Positions 28,195-39,291 of a stretch of 64,000 nucleotides of DNA are shown here, piece after piece; position 1 is the stretch's first letter, and every line of letters begins with the position of its first letter. This stretch comes from Linnemannia hyalina (taxonomy: Eukaryota > Mortierellomycota > Mortierellomycetes > Mortierellales > Mortierellaceae). The stretch covers positions 1 to 64,000 of the forward strand of contig JAHRHY010000008.1 in assembly GCA_019671135.1 (NCBI GenBank), given 5' to 3'. The position numbers were made by a program, and so were the translations under genes. Below the pieces are notes generated by a model that did not search any database, was not told the DNA's origin, and worked only from the letters and a program-made list of their open reading frames with translations.

Positions 28195-30453
28195 ATGAAG
28201 TACGTTCAGCTTACAATCGAGCTCATCACCAAGGCCTTTGAGACATTCTCCTCTAAGAAGGGAGTGGAGTTTAACAAGAAAGATGCAAATAAGATCTTTA
28301 AGGCGCTTGATGAGGATGAGGAAGTAGAGAGATACTACTTTTGTGGAGAAAAGTGCACCAAGTCCAAGCGCAAATGCATGAAGGAAGTTGATGATGAAGG
28401 CATGCATTGTTATGTCCACGATCCTGCGCGCAAGTGTCAAGGCACAACTATTAAGGGTGCTAATTGTGGTAGTGTAGCCAAACTTGGTCAAACATACTGT
28501 GGACGTCATCAAGATCAAGATAGAGGTTATATAAAACGTAGTAACAACAACGCACCTGTCGACAAGCGTACCAAGTCTTCCAAGGCTTTAAAGAAGACAC
28601 ATACTTCTAAGTTTGTGTCTTCCGATGACGATATGACTTCCGAGGATGAAGAACCAAAGAAGCGAAAGAGAAACAAGCAGGAGTCATCGGATGAAGAGCC
28701 GTCCGATGATGATGATGAAGAAGATATAATTGCCGTCTCCTTTCCGTTGAGTCCAAAGGTAGTTGACATAACGTCCAAGAAAAATGTACCACTCGCTAAT
28801 ACATGTATATGGACGCGTTATGCAACTAATCCAGCTTTCCTGTATGCAAAAAGCTTTACTGTAAATGGCAAGTACATTATTAGGCTAAAGGAAAAGAATC
28901 TCTACATTGCATTGTGTCCACCTAAGCTCATGGGCAAGAATCTCCCTGCGCCAGAAATATCTGAGAAAGAGGCACGCATATTGGCCAAGATGGGTCTTCA
29001 AGAGGCAACTTCAGCAGATGTAGAAAAAATAGAAGAGTCTTCTGCTGATGAGAATTCTGACGATGATACAGATGATGGTGATACGTCTGATAATGCTGAC
29101 TCTGACGATGATTCCTCTAAAGATAAAGACTCTGATGATGGCAAGTCCAATAACAGACCTGATGTAGAATCTGGAGATGATACCTCTAAGGATAACCCTG
29201 ATGAAAAACTATCTCATAAAAAGCCATCTAAGGATGATGAGAAGAAGACTTCTCGAAAGAAAAGGCATTCAGAGATGTCCAAAAATGCAGAGCCATCTTC
29301 TAATGTAGATGTTTCTAAGGATGAAAAAGATGAACACACATTTGCACTGGCCACAACGGTGCGTAACATTAGATCAGAGAAAGACATACCACTTGCAAAG
29401 GATGGAGGATGGATGGTTCATCCTAATAACGACATGCTTGAGTATGCAACTAACTTTACGATGAAGGCTAAGTACATTGTCAAGCTATGTGGAAAGAATA
29501 CATACGTTGGCCTGTTTACGCTTGATCATCTGCGTGGCGGTGGTGATGTTCCAGAGATGGATATCTTGGAACGCTCCATGCTTAGCAAGATGAAACTTCA
29601 AGAAATGTCTGATGAAGAGAGAAAGATGCTTTTCAACGAGGAGGTCGAAGTAGAAGAGGAACTACCAGTGGAAGGACCGACAGATATATCCAAGATGAAA
29701 TGGAAAAGGTTTCACAAGCAGCAATTGGAGTATTCCAAGAATGTACTTGTAAATGGAAAGCACATTCTCAAGATCCGCAAGCAAAACATTGTAGTTGGCT
29801 TGGTGACTGATGACCACATTGGTGCAGAGAATGTCGACTATGATAATCTTAACCAAAAGGAAAAAGAAAAGATCTTTGCTATGGGCTTTAAGCCACAATG
29901 GTCTAAGGATAGGTCGACAGAGAAAGGTGAACCGGTAGAAAAAATAGATGATGAGGTGCAAGAGTCGAATATTAAGGAAACTTTAGATGAACTTGTAGAA
30001 AAAGTAGATGATGAGGTGCAAGAGTCGGATGTTAAGAAAACTCTAGAAGATGGTGGACCTATGGAAAGCGAAAATGTGAATGCCTCAAGTGTTTACACTA
30101 CAAAAGACCATCATGATTTTCTGAAGGCAATGGGAGAAGTATATAGCAAAATAACAGCTATCGAAGAACTCCGCGAGGAATACGTTTCGGCAGATGGTAA
30201 TGCAGAAGAAAAAGAACTAATTTTTCACCTAGGTTTGTTGGAGAAAGATTATTCCAACTACGAAACATGGCACATGGATAAGTTTGGTTCCCGCGAACCA
30301 CATTCCGATATATTATGTAAGTTTGCAAAAGAAGGATCTAACAACAGAAAAACCATAGTGCAAAGTGTATTAGATAGTATTCAAGCCAAAGAGAAAAGTA
30401 CGATGGAAGAAAAGAAGCCTCTTGAAGTAACATTTGAGACCGCAGAAGAGTAG
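28195..30453 (+). CDS. 752-residue acidic zinc-binding E protein (unit 1)
   Basis: Not assigned to a named family. Two tandem zinc-binding motifs lie near the N-terminus: C54-x6-C61-x10-C72-x2-H75 and C81-x9-C91-x10-C102-x2-H105. The second (CQGTTIKGANCG...YCGRH) resembles the C-x-x-x-T-x-x-G-x-x-C...C-x2-H modules found in large DNA viruses and some plant and fungal proteins. A basic stretch KKRKRNK (nuclear-signal-like) and Asp/Ser-rich acidic tracts follow. About residues 185-270, 388-478 and 495-570 are three diverged copies of one ~80-residue module (core YAKSFTVNGKYIIRLKEKNL). The start is the first ATG after the TATA leader. It may be a chromatin or DNA-binding partner of the E transposase. 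TTTTAAAAAC follows the stop. Confidence 0.75.
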   Translation: MKYVQLTIELITKAFETFSSKKGVEFNKKDANKIFKALDEDEEVERYYFCGEKCTKSKRKCMKEVDDEGMHCYVHDPARKCQGTTIKGANCGSVAKLGQTYCGRHQDQDRGYIKRSNNNAPVDKRTKSSKALKKTHTSKFVSSDDDMTSEDEEPKKRKRNKQESSDEEPSDDDDEEDIIAVSFPLSPKVVDITSKKNVPLANTCIWTRYATNPAFLYAKSFTVNGKYIIRLKEKNLYIALCPPKLMGKNLPAPEISEKEARILAKMGLQEATSADVEKIEESSADENSDDDTDDGDTSDNADSDDDSSKDKDSDDGKSNNRPDVESGDDTSKDNPDEKLSHKKPSKDDEKKTSRKKRHSEMSKNAEPSSNVDVSKDEKDEHTFALATTVRNIRSEKDIPLAKDGGWMVHPNNDMLEYATNFTMKAKYIVKLCGKNTYVGLFTLDHLRGGGDVPEMDILERSMLSKMKLQEMSDEERKMLFNEEVEVEEELPVEGPTDISKMKWKRFHKQQLEYSKNVLVNGKHILKIRKQNIVVGLVTDDHIGAENVDYDNLNQKEKEKIFAMGFKPQWSKDRSTEKGEPVEKIDDEVQESNIKETLDELVEKVDDEVQESDVKKTLEDGGPMESENVNASSVYTTKDHHDFLKAMGEVYSKITAIEELREEYVSADGNAEEKELIFHLGLLEKDYSNYETWHMDKFGSREPHSDILCKFAKEGSNNRKTIVQSVLDSIQAKEKSTMEEKKPLEVTFETAEE

Positions 30454-30926
30454 ATCAAGAATTTTAAAAACTGTAGATATACCACTTGCACAAATAAAGC
30501 TTTTATATATGGAATACACATGTAATATTATCCTCGTCCCTTCCAATGAGATTCACCAGATATATTACCCATCTTTTTAAAAACTTCCACCATCCTTTGC
30601 ACAATTTACAATATTTCTTTCTTGATCACAGTGGTGTTTATCCACAATCTACTTATATTTAACATTACGAAAATTACAATAACTATATCTAATATGTTCT
30701 ACAATGCATGCACTCTTTATGACATTTATTTTTTCACCATTGGCATGTTTACCAACGATCTGTATAGGAGGCCGCATATCAACAAATATTATAACAATCG
30801 TAACTTCCTACAAAGTATGTTACATCAAACATTATAAAAACCACGATAACTTCATCTGAGACGTTCCACAATGCATGCACCCTCACCATTATTGCATTAC
30901 CCATATTTTTTTAAAACATTCACCTA
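30454..30926. other. AT-rich spacer, E right side
   Basis: 473 bp with no supported gene. It holds TTTTAAAA motifs at about 30462, 30574 and 30910. Two imperfect repeats share a TTC.ACAATGCATGCAC core (around 30698 and 30865). A 71-codon frame at 30622 has low-complexity AT-driven composition and I do not accept it. Confidence 0.5.
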
Positions 30927-31421
30927 GGAGGCCTTTCAGGTCCAAGTTATCATATGGTGTTTGTTACATCTCTGTAGATCTCGACAATATCCATAGCGAC
31001 TATGGGATGAGAATGTATATATGATACCAAGCATATAAGACAACCATTGTAACATTTTTTGTTCAACTATCCTACTAAACACCAACCTATTCTCCAAACA
31101 ACAAAGTCTTCTTATTTTTCGCACACCACACTCTTGAATATGTCCATCTACTATTAACCTGTAACCCTCACTGCAAGATTCGCCAGAGTAGTTCTTGTAT
31201 GTCATCATCTAAAGCACTTGTACTCTCAACTGTATCTTTGGGGCGAAATACAGGGGAGAGATTACATTTTAAAAAAACATGTGCTGTCTATTGCTATTTT
31301 ATTCTGTGTTCTGTTGCCCACTATGAAGAGATATGTCAGTTATGGAAGTAAACACTCCGTTCCTTGGGCTTTGGATATTTTTTATATGCCTTTTTATATC
31401 CTCTGCACATGAAGGGGCCGC
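30927..31421. mobile_element. X2, 495-bp short-TIR element
   Basis: Same orientation and length as X1. A few bases differ (GTTCAACTATCC for GTTTAACTATCC, CAGGTCC for CACGTCC). Left flank is the E spacer; right flank is rep sequence starting TAACTTTC. With X1 it brackets the E genes as direct repeats. Confidence 0.75.
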
Positions 31422-32443
31422 TAACTTTCTCTTTCCCATTTACCTCTTCTACATGTCCTTCCACAAAGTATATAGTTCTATTGTTAAAGGAATAGTTAGC
31501 CAGCAAAAGTGTAATAAGCTCGGGGTTCTTAAAGTTTTGCCACATATATCCATACTTCTTAGAGGTTACCGAATTCCACCAGTGACAATAAGCAAACAGT
31601 TTCTCATGTGGAAAATGTACAGCCACCATCGAGGTAATGCATTTTGCACGTTCCTCCCACTGCATCTCAAAGGAACATTTAAATGTTTTACATTTCTTCA
31701 AGAGATTCTTTGTCTTGTCCATTTCGTCTTGATATGACTGAAGAGATCTCAAAGATGAACCTTCAAACGTCAGCTCGATACGACTATAACCATGCTTTTT
31801 ATATTTTTTAACTCGTCGTCCAAATGCTGTTTCTTTCTCCACCAAATCCTCCAAACGTGAACCAAGGCTCTTTCGCACCTCGGCACTTTCCAAAATCTGA
31901 ACAAATTTGTTATACACCTTATATCGGATATTCTTTCTATCATCTTCTAAATTTCTCCATGAAATGCAATGATGTCCAACTCTTCCTAAATCATCTACAA
32001 TTTCCGTATTATTACCTTCTTTTAGTAATTTCTCTACATAAAACCGTGTGGTAATACGCGTACAATCATAGGCGAAGTCTATGTCATGTAAAGCAATGCC
32101 ACTCTCGTTCAAGATAGGCAACATGCCGTCCAAAATTGGCACAACAATCTTAGCTCGTGAAAAATCTAGAGAAACCTTAATGGCAATAAAGCCATGCTGG
32201 TATTCTTTTCCAACAAACAGCCTTCTATGGCGTTTGACCATGCGTGCAGAAAAATAGTTGTCATCCATTTTAACAGCCCTAGCATCCAAAAACTTTACGG
32301 ATTCCACATCTAAATCCATGTGGTTGAATGCATCGCGCAGTTCCGCAATGTATTTTCCAATTGCCGTACCTTTAGTGGAATTGTCAGCAAAATTATATAT
32401 ACCCCAAAAGATGATGGAATCGCAGAAGAGCTTCGAAAACTTA
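31422..32443 (-). pseudogene. rep-like internal fragment (unit 2)
   Basis: 1022 bp equal to M0 24602-25623, cut by X on both sides. It keeps the IDFAYDC, YKVYNKF and YSRIELTF region but lacks both protein ends. The open frame runs into X2, giving a meaningless tail. Confidence 0.85.
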
Positions 32444-32938
32444 GGAGGCCTTTCACGTCCAAGTTATCATATGGTGTTTGTTACATCTCTGTAGATCTCG
32501 ACAATATCCATAGCGACTATGGGATGAGAATGTATATATGATACCAAGCATATAAGACAACCATTGTAACATTTTTTGTTTAACTATCCTACTAAACACC
32601 AACCTATTCTCCAAACAACAAAGTCTTCTTATTTTTCGCACACCACACTCTTGAATATGTCCATCTACTATTAACCTGTAACCCTCACTGCAAGATTCGC
32701 CAGAGTAGTTCTTGTATGTCATCATCTAAAGCACTTGTACTCTCAACTGTATCTTTGGGGCGAAATACAGGGGAGAGATTACATTTTAAAAAAACATGTG
32801 CTGTCTATTGCTATTTTATTCTGTGTTCTGTTGCCCACTATGAAGAGATATGTCAGTTATGGAAGTAAACACTCCGTTCCTTGGGCTTTGGATATTTTTT
32901 ATATGCCTTTTTATATCCTCTGCACATGAAGGGGCCGC
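32444..32938. mobile_element. X3, 495-bp short-TIR element
   Basis: Counterpart of X1 in unit 2, with the same flanks (rep to the left, E leader to the right). Confidence 0.75.
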
Positions 32939-33099
32939 TACCGAAAAAAATATAAAAATATATTTGTATTCTCAACTATGTGCTTGCTATATGATAGATA
33001 CCATCCTACATGCTGTTGTGTATGCAGTTAAGTATAAGCCTTTTTAAAAAATTGTTATTGTTGGTTAACGTCATGACAATCCAATACATAAATATTATT

Positions 33100-34383
33100 A
33101 TGGATCTAACAAAACACTTCCAACAACTGCTTGATGACCATTGGACTTTCCTCAACGCTGGATGGCCAACAATTACACCACGTAATAATCATCGTACTGT
33201 AAGCAAGGAAATTGGGTATATGCCAGAAATAAAAGAAACCCTAAATCGACGCCTTGGTCCTATTCCAGTGTACTTCTTTCTTGTTGACATCTGGCCAAAG
33301 GTTAAGTATCCTGGTCCATACAAAGAAGTGGAGAAAGGTCTTTTAATGCTCTATCATCTTGTCAAAGGACTGTCTATGGAAGCAACGGAACCACACATGC
33401 CAAAAAGTAGTTTTCATGCAATGCACTCTGTGTTTTATAAGAAAGAATATACTTTGCACAACAAGTACATCACCAACTGTATTGCAACAATGTTCTCCAC
33501 AATTAAAATACGCCTATTGTCTGCAAAGGAAAAGAATCCTCCATTATTTAAGCATGTTACATTGCATCTTGATGGTCATGATACAAGAGCAACATACAAA
33601 GGTGAGAGTAGTGCTGATATGTACTCTTACAAGCTGAAAAAGTCTGGATTACGCACACAGGTAGCAATGGATTGTAATGGCATGGCTTTATTTGTCTCCA
33701 AATCTGCATCTTGCAAGAACAATGCTGATGGAACAATGCTGCTAACGATGAAGTTGGACAAGAGAGTGCATGAGATGGATTGCATTGCTCTCGATGGAGG
33801 GTATCCACAGTTCTTAAGGAGGCTTATAGATGAGTCTGATATTCTTAGAGTCCAAAATTTCGCTCATCCATACCGTAAACAGAAGAACAAGGAACTTACA
33901 CAGGAAGAAGCGTTATACAATACCACCTTTGGTAGTTTCCGCTCGCAGATGGAATCTCTGTTTGCAGACCTTGGTTCCACATTTGAGAAACACAACAATC
34001 GTACTCCTGTGTTGGTGGATAAGAAACAAACATATAATTTGCAGTTGAAGTTATCTTTATTACTCTTAAACATGAAAAAGATGGTTGCTTTGTTGAAGAT
34101 TTCTGCAGAACCAATTCATACAGCTTGGCTTCGCGAAGGCTTCGAGTATCCGACGACAGAGAACGACGTTGAGCAACCAATGGGATATGTTGATGTTGGT
34201 GCGCTAGTGGAGGATGGAAATACCATGGCAGAACTCCAGAGCAAATTTCTTGGTATTAAACTTCATGGTGATGTTAATGTTGATGAGGACACACCAATGG
34301 ATCAAGCAGTAATAATGCAACCCGGCCTTTCCATTGAGCTTAGAAGTACGAATCGACAAATGGATGTTAATGGTAATCTGTAG
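33100..34383 (+). CDS. HARBI1-like DDE transposase of element E (unit 2)
   Basis: 427 residues with the same amino-acid sequence as the unit 1 copy and the DDE motifs intact. Exact duplicate at +6820. Confidence 0.75.
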   Translation: MDLTKHFQQLLDDHWTFLNAGWPTITPRNNHRTVSKEIGYMPEIKETLNRRLGPIPVYFFLVDIWPKVKYPGPYKEVEKGLLMLYHLVKGLSMEATEPHMPKSSFHAMHSVFYKKEYTLHNKYITNCIATMFSTIKIRLLSAKEKNPPLFKHVTLHLDGHDTRATYKGESSADMYSYKLKKSGLRTQVAMDCNGMALFVSKSASCKNNADGTMLLTMKLDKRVHEMDCIALDGGYPQFLRRLIDESDILRVQNFAHPYRKQKNKELTQEEALYNTTFGSFRSQMESLFADLGSTFEKHNNRTPVLVDKKQTYNLQLKLSLLLLNMKKMVALLKISAEPIHTAWLREGFEYPTTENDVEQPMGYVDVGALVEDGNTMAELQSKFLGIKLHGDVNVDEDTPMDQAVIMQPGLSIELRSTNRQMDVNGNL

Positions 34384-35014
34384 ACTTATTGCAGGTTTTT
34401 AAAAGAATAGACATACATGGCCTATTTAGTCAGCTTTAAGATACGGTATTAACTGCCAAGACGCTAATATGCACCGGTATCTATTATTAAAAGCCATGGT
34501 ATTATTGTAGTAGATCGGATGCTATTCTATGCTATTCTACAGCATTCCTTTTTATTTAACAAAGAGGATAAACACATGTACAAACCTACGTCATAAAAGA
34601 ATACTACATTCTTAACCATTTTTAAACCCCGTCTTTAATGCCAAGCAGTCTTAATAAGCAAGATCTACGTCATACGAGGAACACTACATTATTAACCACT
34701 TAGATGCCTTTTTAAAACTCTTTTGTTACTAAGCGCCAAGCAGTGCTAATAAGCAAGCGCTATTAATGTCCATTGTGGCAGTGTTCCTGAATTAGTATAA
34801 ATAAAGGAGTCCACTTCCCTCTTGCTTAATCTTTATCTAGTAACCAACCAACAATTATCCATATCTATACAACCATCCATACCTATACAACCATCTTTTA
34901 TTGCAATTCTTTATATCAGTGTACTAAGCAGCTGCAATCTACCACACATAAACTGAAAACTCATTCACACCCACCATACCACAAGTACAATCCATATTAT
35001 TCATATCCAAAAAC
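34384..35014 (+). promoter_or_regulatory. upstream region of the 752-residue gene (unit 2)
   Basis: Duplicate of 27564-28194. TATA box at 34796-34803; CTACGTCATA sites at 34586 and 34665. Confidence 0.58.
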
Positions 35015-37273
35015 ATGAAGTACGTTCAGCTTACAATCGAGCTCATCACCAAGGCCTTTGAGACATTCTCCTCTAAGAAGGGAGTGGAGTTTAACAAGAA
35101 AGATGCAAATAAGATCTTTAAGGCGCTTGATGAGGATGAGGAAGTAGAGAGATACTACTTTTGTGGAGAAAAGTGCACCAAGTCCAAGCGCAAATGCATG
35201 AAGGAAGTTGATGATGAAGGCATGCATTGTTATGTCCACGATCCTGCGCGCAAGTGTCAAGGCACAACTATTAAGGGTGCTAATTGTGGTAGTGTAGCCA
35301 AACTTGGTCAAACATACTGTGGACGTCATCAAGATCAAGATAGAGGTTATATAAAACGTAGTAACAACAACGCACCTGTCGACAAGCGTACCAAGTCTTC
35401 CAAGGCTTTAAAGAAGACACATACTTCTAAGTTTGTGTCTTCCGATGACGATATGACTTCCGAGGATGAAGAACCAAAGAAGCGAAAGAGAAACAAGCAG
35501 GAGTCATCGGATGAAGAGCCGTCCGATGATGATGATGAAGAAGATATAATTGCCGTCTCCTTTCCGTTGAGTCCAAAGGTAGTTGACATAACGTCCAAGA
35601 AAAATGTACCACTCGCTAATACATGTATATGGACGCGTTATGCAACTAATCCAGCTTTCCTGTATGCAAAAAGCTTTACTGTAAATGGCAAGTACATTAT
35701 TAGGCTAAAGGAAAAGAATCTCTACATTGCATTGTGTCCACCTAAGCTCATGGGCAAGAATCTCCCTGCGCCAGAAATATCTGAGAAAGAGGCACGCATA
35801 TTGGCCAAGATGGGTCTTCAAGAGGCAACTTCAGCAGATGTAGAAAAAATAGAAGAGTCTTCTGCTGATGAGAATTCTGACGATGATACAGATGATGGTG
35901 ATACGTCTGATAATGCTGACTCTGACGATGATTCCTCTAAAGATAAAGACTCTGATGATGGCAAGTCCAATAACAGACCTGATGTAGAATCTGGAGATGA
36001 TACCTCTAAGGATAACCCTGATGAAAAACTATCTCATAAAAAGCCATCTAAGGATGATGAGAAGAAGACTTCTCGAAAGAAAAGGCATTCAGAGATGTCC
36101 AAAAATGCAGAGCCATCTTCTAATGTAGATGTTTCTAAGGATGAAAAAGATGAACACACATTTGCACTGGCCACAACGGTGCGTAACATTAGATCAGAGA
36201 AAGACATACCACTTGCAAAGGATGGAGGATGGATGGTTCATCCTAATAACGACATGCTTGAGTATGCAACTAACTTTACGATGAAGGCTAAGTACATTGT
36301 CAAGCTATGTGGAAAGAATACATACGTTGGCCTGTTTACGCTTGATCATCTGCGTGGCGGTGGTGATGTTCCAGAGATGGATATCTTGGAACGCTCCATG
36401 CTTAGCAAGATGAAACTTCAAGAAATGTCTGATGAAGAGAGAAAGATGCTTTTCAACGAGGAGGTCGAAGTAGAAGAGGAACTACCAGTGGAAGGACCGA
36501 CAGATATATCCAAGATGAAATGGAAAAGGTTTCACAAGCAGCAATTGGAGTATTCCAAGAATGTACTTGTAAATGGAAAGCACATTCTCAAGATCCGCAA
36601 GCAAAACATTGTAGTTGGCTTGGTGACTGATGACCACATTGGTGCAGAGAATGTCGACTATGATAATCTTAACCAAAAGGAAAAAGAAAAGATCTTTGCT
36701 ATGGGCTTTAAGCCACAATGGTCTAAGGATAGGTCGACAGAGAAAGGTGAACCGGTAGAAAAAATAGATGATGAGGTGCAAGAGTCGAATATTAAGGAAA
36801 CTTTAGATGAACTTGTAGAAAAAGTAGATGATGAGGTGCAAGAGTCGGATGTTAAGAAAACTCTAGAAGATGGTGGACCTATGGAAAGCGAAAATGTGAA
36901 TGCCTCAAGTGTTTACACTACAAAAGACCATCATGATTTTCTGAAGGCAATGGGAGAAGTATATAGCAAAATAACAGCTATCGAAGAACTCCGCGAGGAA
37001 TACGTTTCGGCAGATGGTAATGCAGAAGAAAAAGAACTAATTTTTCACCTAGGTTTGTTGGAGAAAGATTATTCCAACTACGAAACATGGCACATGGATA
37101 AGTTTGGTTCCCGCGAACCACATTCCGATATATTATGTAAGTTTGCAAAAGAAGGATCTAACAACAGAAAAACCATAGTGCAAAGTGTATTAGATAGTAT
37201 TCAAGCCAAAGAGAAAAGTACGATGGAAGAAAAGAAGCCTCTTGAAGTAACATTTGAGACCGCAGAAGAGTAG
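35015..37273 (+). CDS. 752-residue acidic zinc-binding E protein (unit 2)
   Basis: Same sequence as the unit 1 copy: two Cys3His motifs, acidic tracts and three internal modules. Both copies have intact promoters, so dosage may be doubled if the duplication is real rather than an assembly effect. Confidence 0.75.
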   Translation: MKYVQLTIELITKAFETFSSKKGVEFNKKDANKIFKALDEDEEVERYYFCGEKCTKSKRKCMKEVDDEGMHCYVHDPARKCQGTTIKGANCGSVAKLGQTYCGRHQDQDRGYIKRSNNNAPVDKRTKSSKALKKTHTSKFVSSDDDMTSEDEEPKKRKRNKQESSDEEPSDDDDEEDIIAVSFPLSPKVVDITSKKNVPLANTCIWTRYATNPAFLYAKSFTVNGKYIIRLKEKNLYIALCPPKLMGKNLPAPEISEKEARILAKMGLQEATSADVEKIEESSADENSDDDTDDGDTSDNADSDDDSSKDKDSDDGKSNNRPDVESGDDTSKDNPDEKLSHKKPSKDDEKKTSRKKRHSEMSKNAEPSSNVDVSKDEKDEHTFALATTVRNIRSEKDIPLAKDGGWMVHPNNDMLEYATNFTMKAKYIVKLCGKNTYVGLFTLDHLRGGGDVPEMDILERSMLSKMKLQEMSDEERKMLFNEEVEVEEELPVEGPTDISKMKWKRFHKQQLEYSKNVLVNGKHILKIRKQNIVVGLVTDDHIGAENVDYDNLNQKEKEKIFAMGFKPQWSKDRSTEKGEPVEKIDDEVQESNIKETLDELVEKVDDEVQESDVKKTLEDGGPMESENVNASSVYTTKDHHDFLKAMGEVYSKITAIEELREEYVSADGNAEEKELIFHLGLLEKDYSNYETWHMDKFGSREPHSDILCKFAKEGSNNRKTIVQSVLDSIQAKEKSTMEEKKPLEVTFETAEE

Positions 37274-37746
37274 ATCAAGAATTTTAAAAACTGTAGATAT
37301 ACCACTTGCACAAATAAAGCTTTTATATATGGAATACACATGTAATATTATCCTCGTCCCTTCCAATGAGATTCACCAGATATATTACCCATCTTTTTAA
37401 AAACTTCCACCATCCTTTGCACAATTTACAATATTTCTTTCTTGATCACAGTGGTGTTTATCCACAATCTACTTATATTTAACATTACGAAAATTACAAT
37501 AACTATATCTAATATGTTCTACAATGCATGCACTCTTTATGACATTTATTTTTTCACCATTGGCATGTTTACCAACGATCTGTATAGGAGGCCGCATATC
37601 AACAAATATTATAACAATCGTAACTTCCTACAAAGTATGTTACATCAAACATTATAAAAACCACGATAACTTCATCTGAGACGTTCCACAATGCATGCAC
37701 CCTCACCATTATTGCATTACCCATATTTTTTTAAAACATTCACCTA
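37274..37746. other. AT-rich spacer, E right side (unit 2)
   Basis: Duplicate of 30454-30926; no supported gene. Confidence 0.5.
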
Positions 37747-38241
37747 GGAGGCCTTTCAGGTCCAAGTTATCATATGGTGTTTGTTACATCTCTGTAGATC
37801 TCGACAATATCCATAGCGACTATGGGATGAGAATGTATATATGATACCAAGCATATAAGACAACCATTGTAACATTTTTTGTTCAACTATCCTACTAAAC
37901 ACCAACCTATTCTCCAAACAACAAAGTCTTCTTATTTTTCGCACACCACACTCTTGAATATGTCCATCTACTATTAACCTGTAACCCTCACTGCAAGATT
38001 CGCCAGAGTAGTTCTTGTATGTCATCATCTAAAGCACTTGTACTCTCAACTGTATCTTTGGGGCGAAATACAGGGGAGAGATTACATTTTAAAAAAACAT
38101 GTGCTGTCTATTGCTATTTTATTCTGTGTTCTGTTGCCCACTATGAAGAGATATGTCAGTTATGGAAGTAAACACTCCGTTCCTTGGGCTTTGGATATTT
38201 TTTATATGCCTTTTTATATCCTCTGCACATGAAGGGGCCGC
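37747..38241. mobile_element. X4, 495-bp short-TIR element
   Basis: Counterpart of X2 in unit 2. It is followed by the same TAACTTTC rep junction. Confidence 0.75.
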
Positions 38242-39291
38242 TAACTTTCTCTTTCCCATTTACCTCTTCTACATGTCCTTCCACAAAGTATATAGTTCTA
38301 TTGTTAAAGGAATAGTTAGCCAGCAAAAGTGTAATAAGCTCGGGGTTCTTAAAGTTTTGCCACATATATCCATACTTCTTAGAGGTTACCGAATTCCACC
38401 AGTGACAATAAGCAAACAGTTTCTCATGTGGAAAATGTACAGCCACCATCGAGGTAATGCATTTTGCACGTTCCTCCCACTGCATCTCAAAGGAACATTT
38501 AAATGTTTTACATTTCTTCAAGAGATTCTTTGTCTTGTCCATTTCGTCTTGATATGACTGAAGAGATCTCAAAGATGAACCTTCAAACGTCAGCTCGATA
38601 CGACTATAACCATGCTTTTTATATTTTTTAACTCGTCGTCCAAATGCTGTTTCTTTCTCCACCAAATCCTCCAAACGTGAACCAAGGCTCTTTCGCACCT
38701 CGGCACTTTCCAAAATCTGAACAAATTTGTTATACACCTTATATCGGATATTCTTTCTATCATCTTCTAAACTTCTCCATAAAATGCAATGATGTCCAAC
38801 TCTTCCTAAATCATCTACAATTTCCGTATTATTACCTTCTTTTAGTAATTTCTCTACATAAAACCGTGTGGTAATACGCGTACAATCATAGGCGAAGTCT
38901 ATGTCATGTAAAGCAATGCCACTCTCGTTCAAGATAGGCAACATGCCGTCCAAAATTGGCACAACAATCTTAGCTCGTGAAAAATCTAGAGAAGCCTTAA
39001 TGGTAATAAAGCCATGCTGGTATTCCTTTCCAACAAACAGCCTTCTATGGCGTTTGACCATGCGTGCAGAAAAATAGTTGTCATCCATTTTAACAGCCCT
39101 AGCATCCAAAAACTTTACGGATTCCACATCTAAATCCATGTGGTTAAATGCATCGCGCAGTTCCGCAATGTACTTTCCAATTGCCGTACCTTTAGTGGAA
39201 TTGTCAGCAAAATTATATATACCCCAAAAGATGATGGAATCGCAGAAGAGCTTCGAAAACTTAGTAAACCCTTTTCTCTCTATACTTCCAG
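38242..39291 (-). pseudogene. rep-like fragment, partial third unit
   Basis: It begins like the unit 2 fragment but, from about 38771 on, carries M3-type bases (for example ACTTCTCC, and TTAATGGTAATAAAG for TTAATGGCAATAAAG). It also extends past the X1 insertion point to TATACTTCCAGG. It is a recombinant between two rep alleles. It ends at the palindrome beginning 39292. Confidence 0.82.

Larger units (their letters stand above)
24602..39291. repeat. 6820-bp tandem duplication (two units plus partial third)
   Basis: Unit 1 is 24602-31421, unit 2 is 31422-38241, and a partial third runs 38242-39291. Each unit is a 1022-bp rep fragment, X, the E genes and X. The offset of 6820 holds for every feature checked. 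Units look almost identical; one difference is G at 24656 versus T at 31476. The junction between units falls exactly at the end of an X copy. In the third unit the rep sequence departs from the others after about 38770. Confidence 0.88.

Noticed and set aside
28177..28518. 113-residue antisense frame at the start of the 752-residue gene
   Set aside because: It lies fully under a better supported gene and is cysteine/threonine noise.
30622..30837. 71-residue frame in the E spacer
   Set aside because: AT-rich, no domain, overlaps imperfect repeats.
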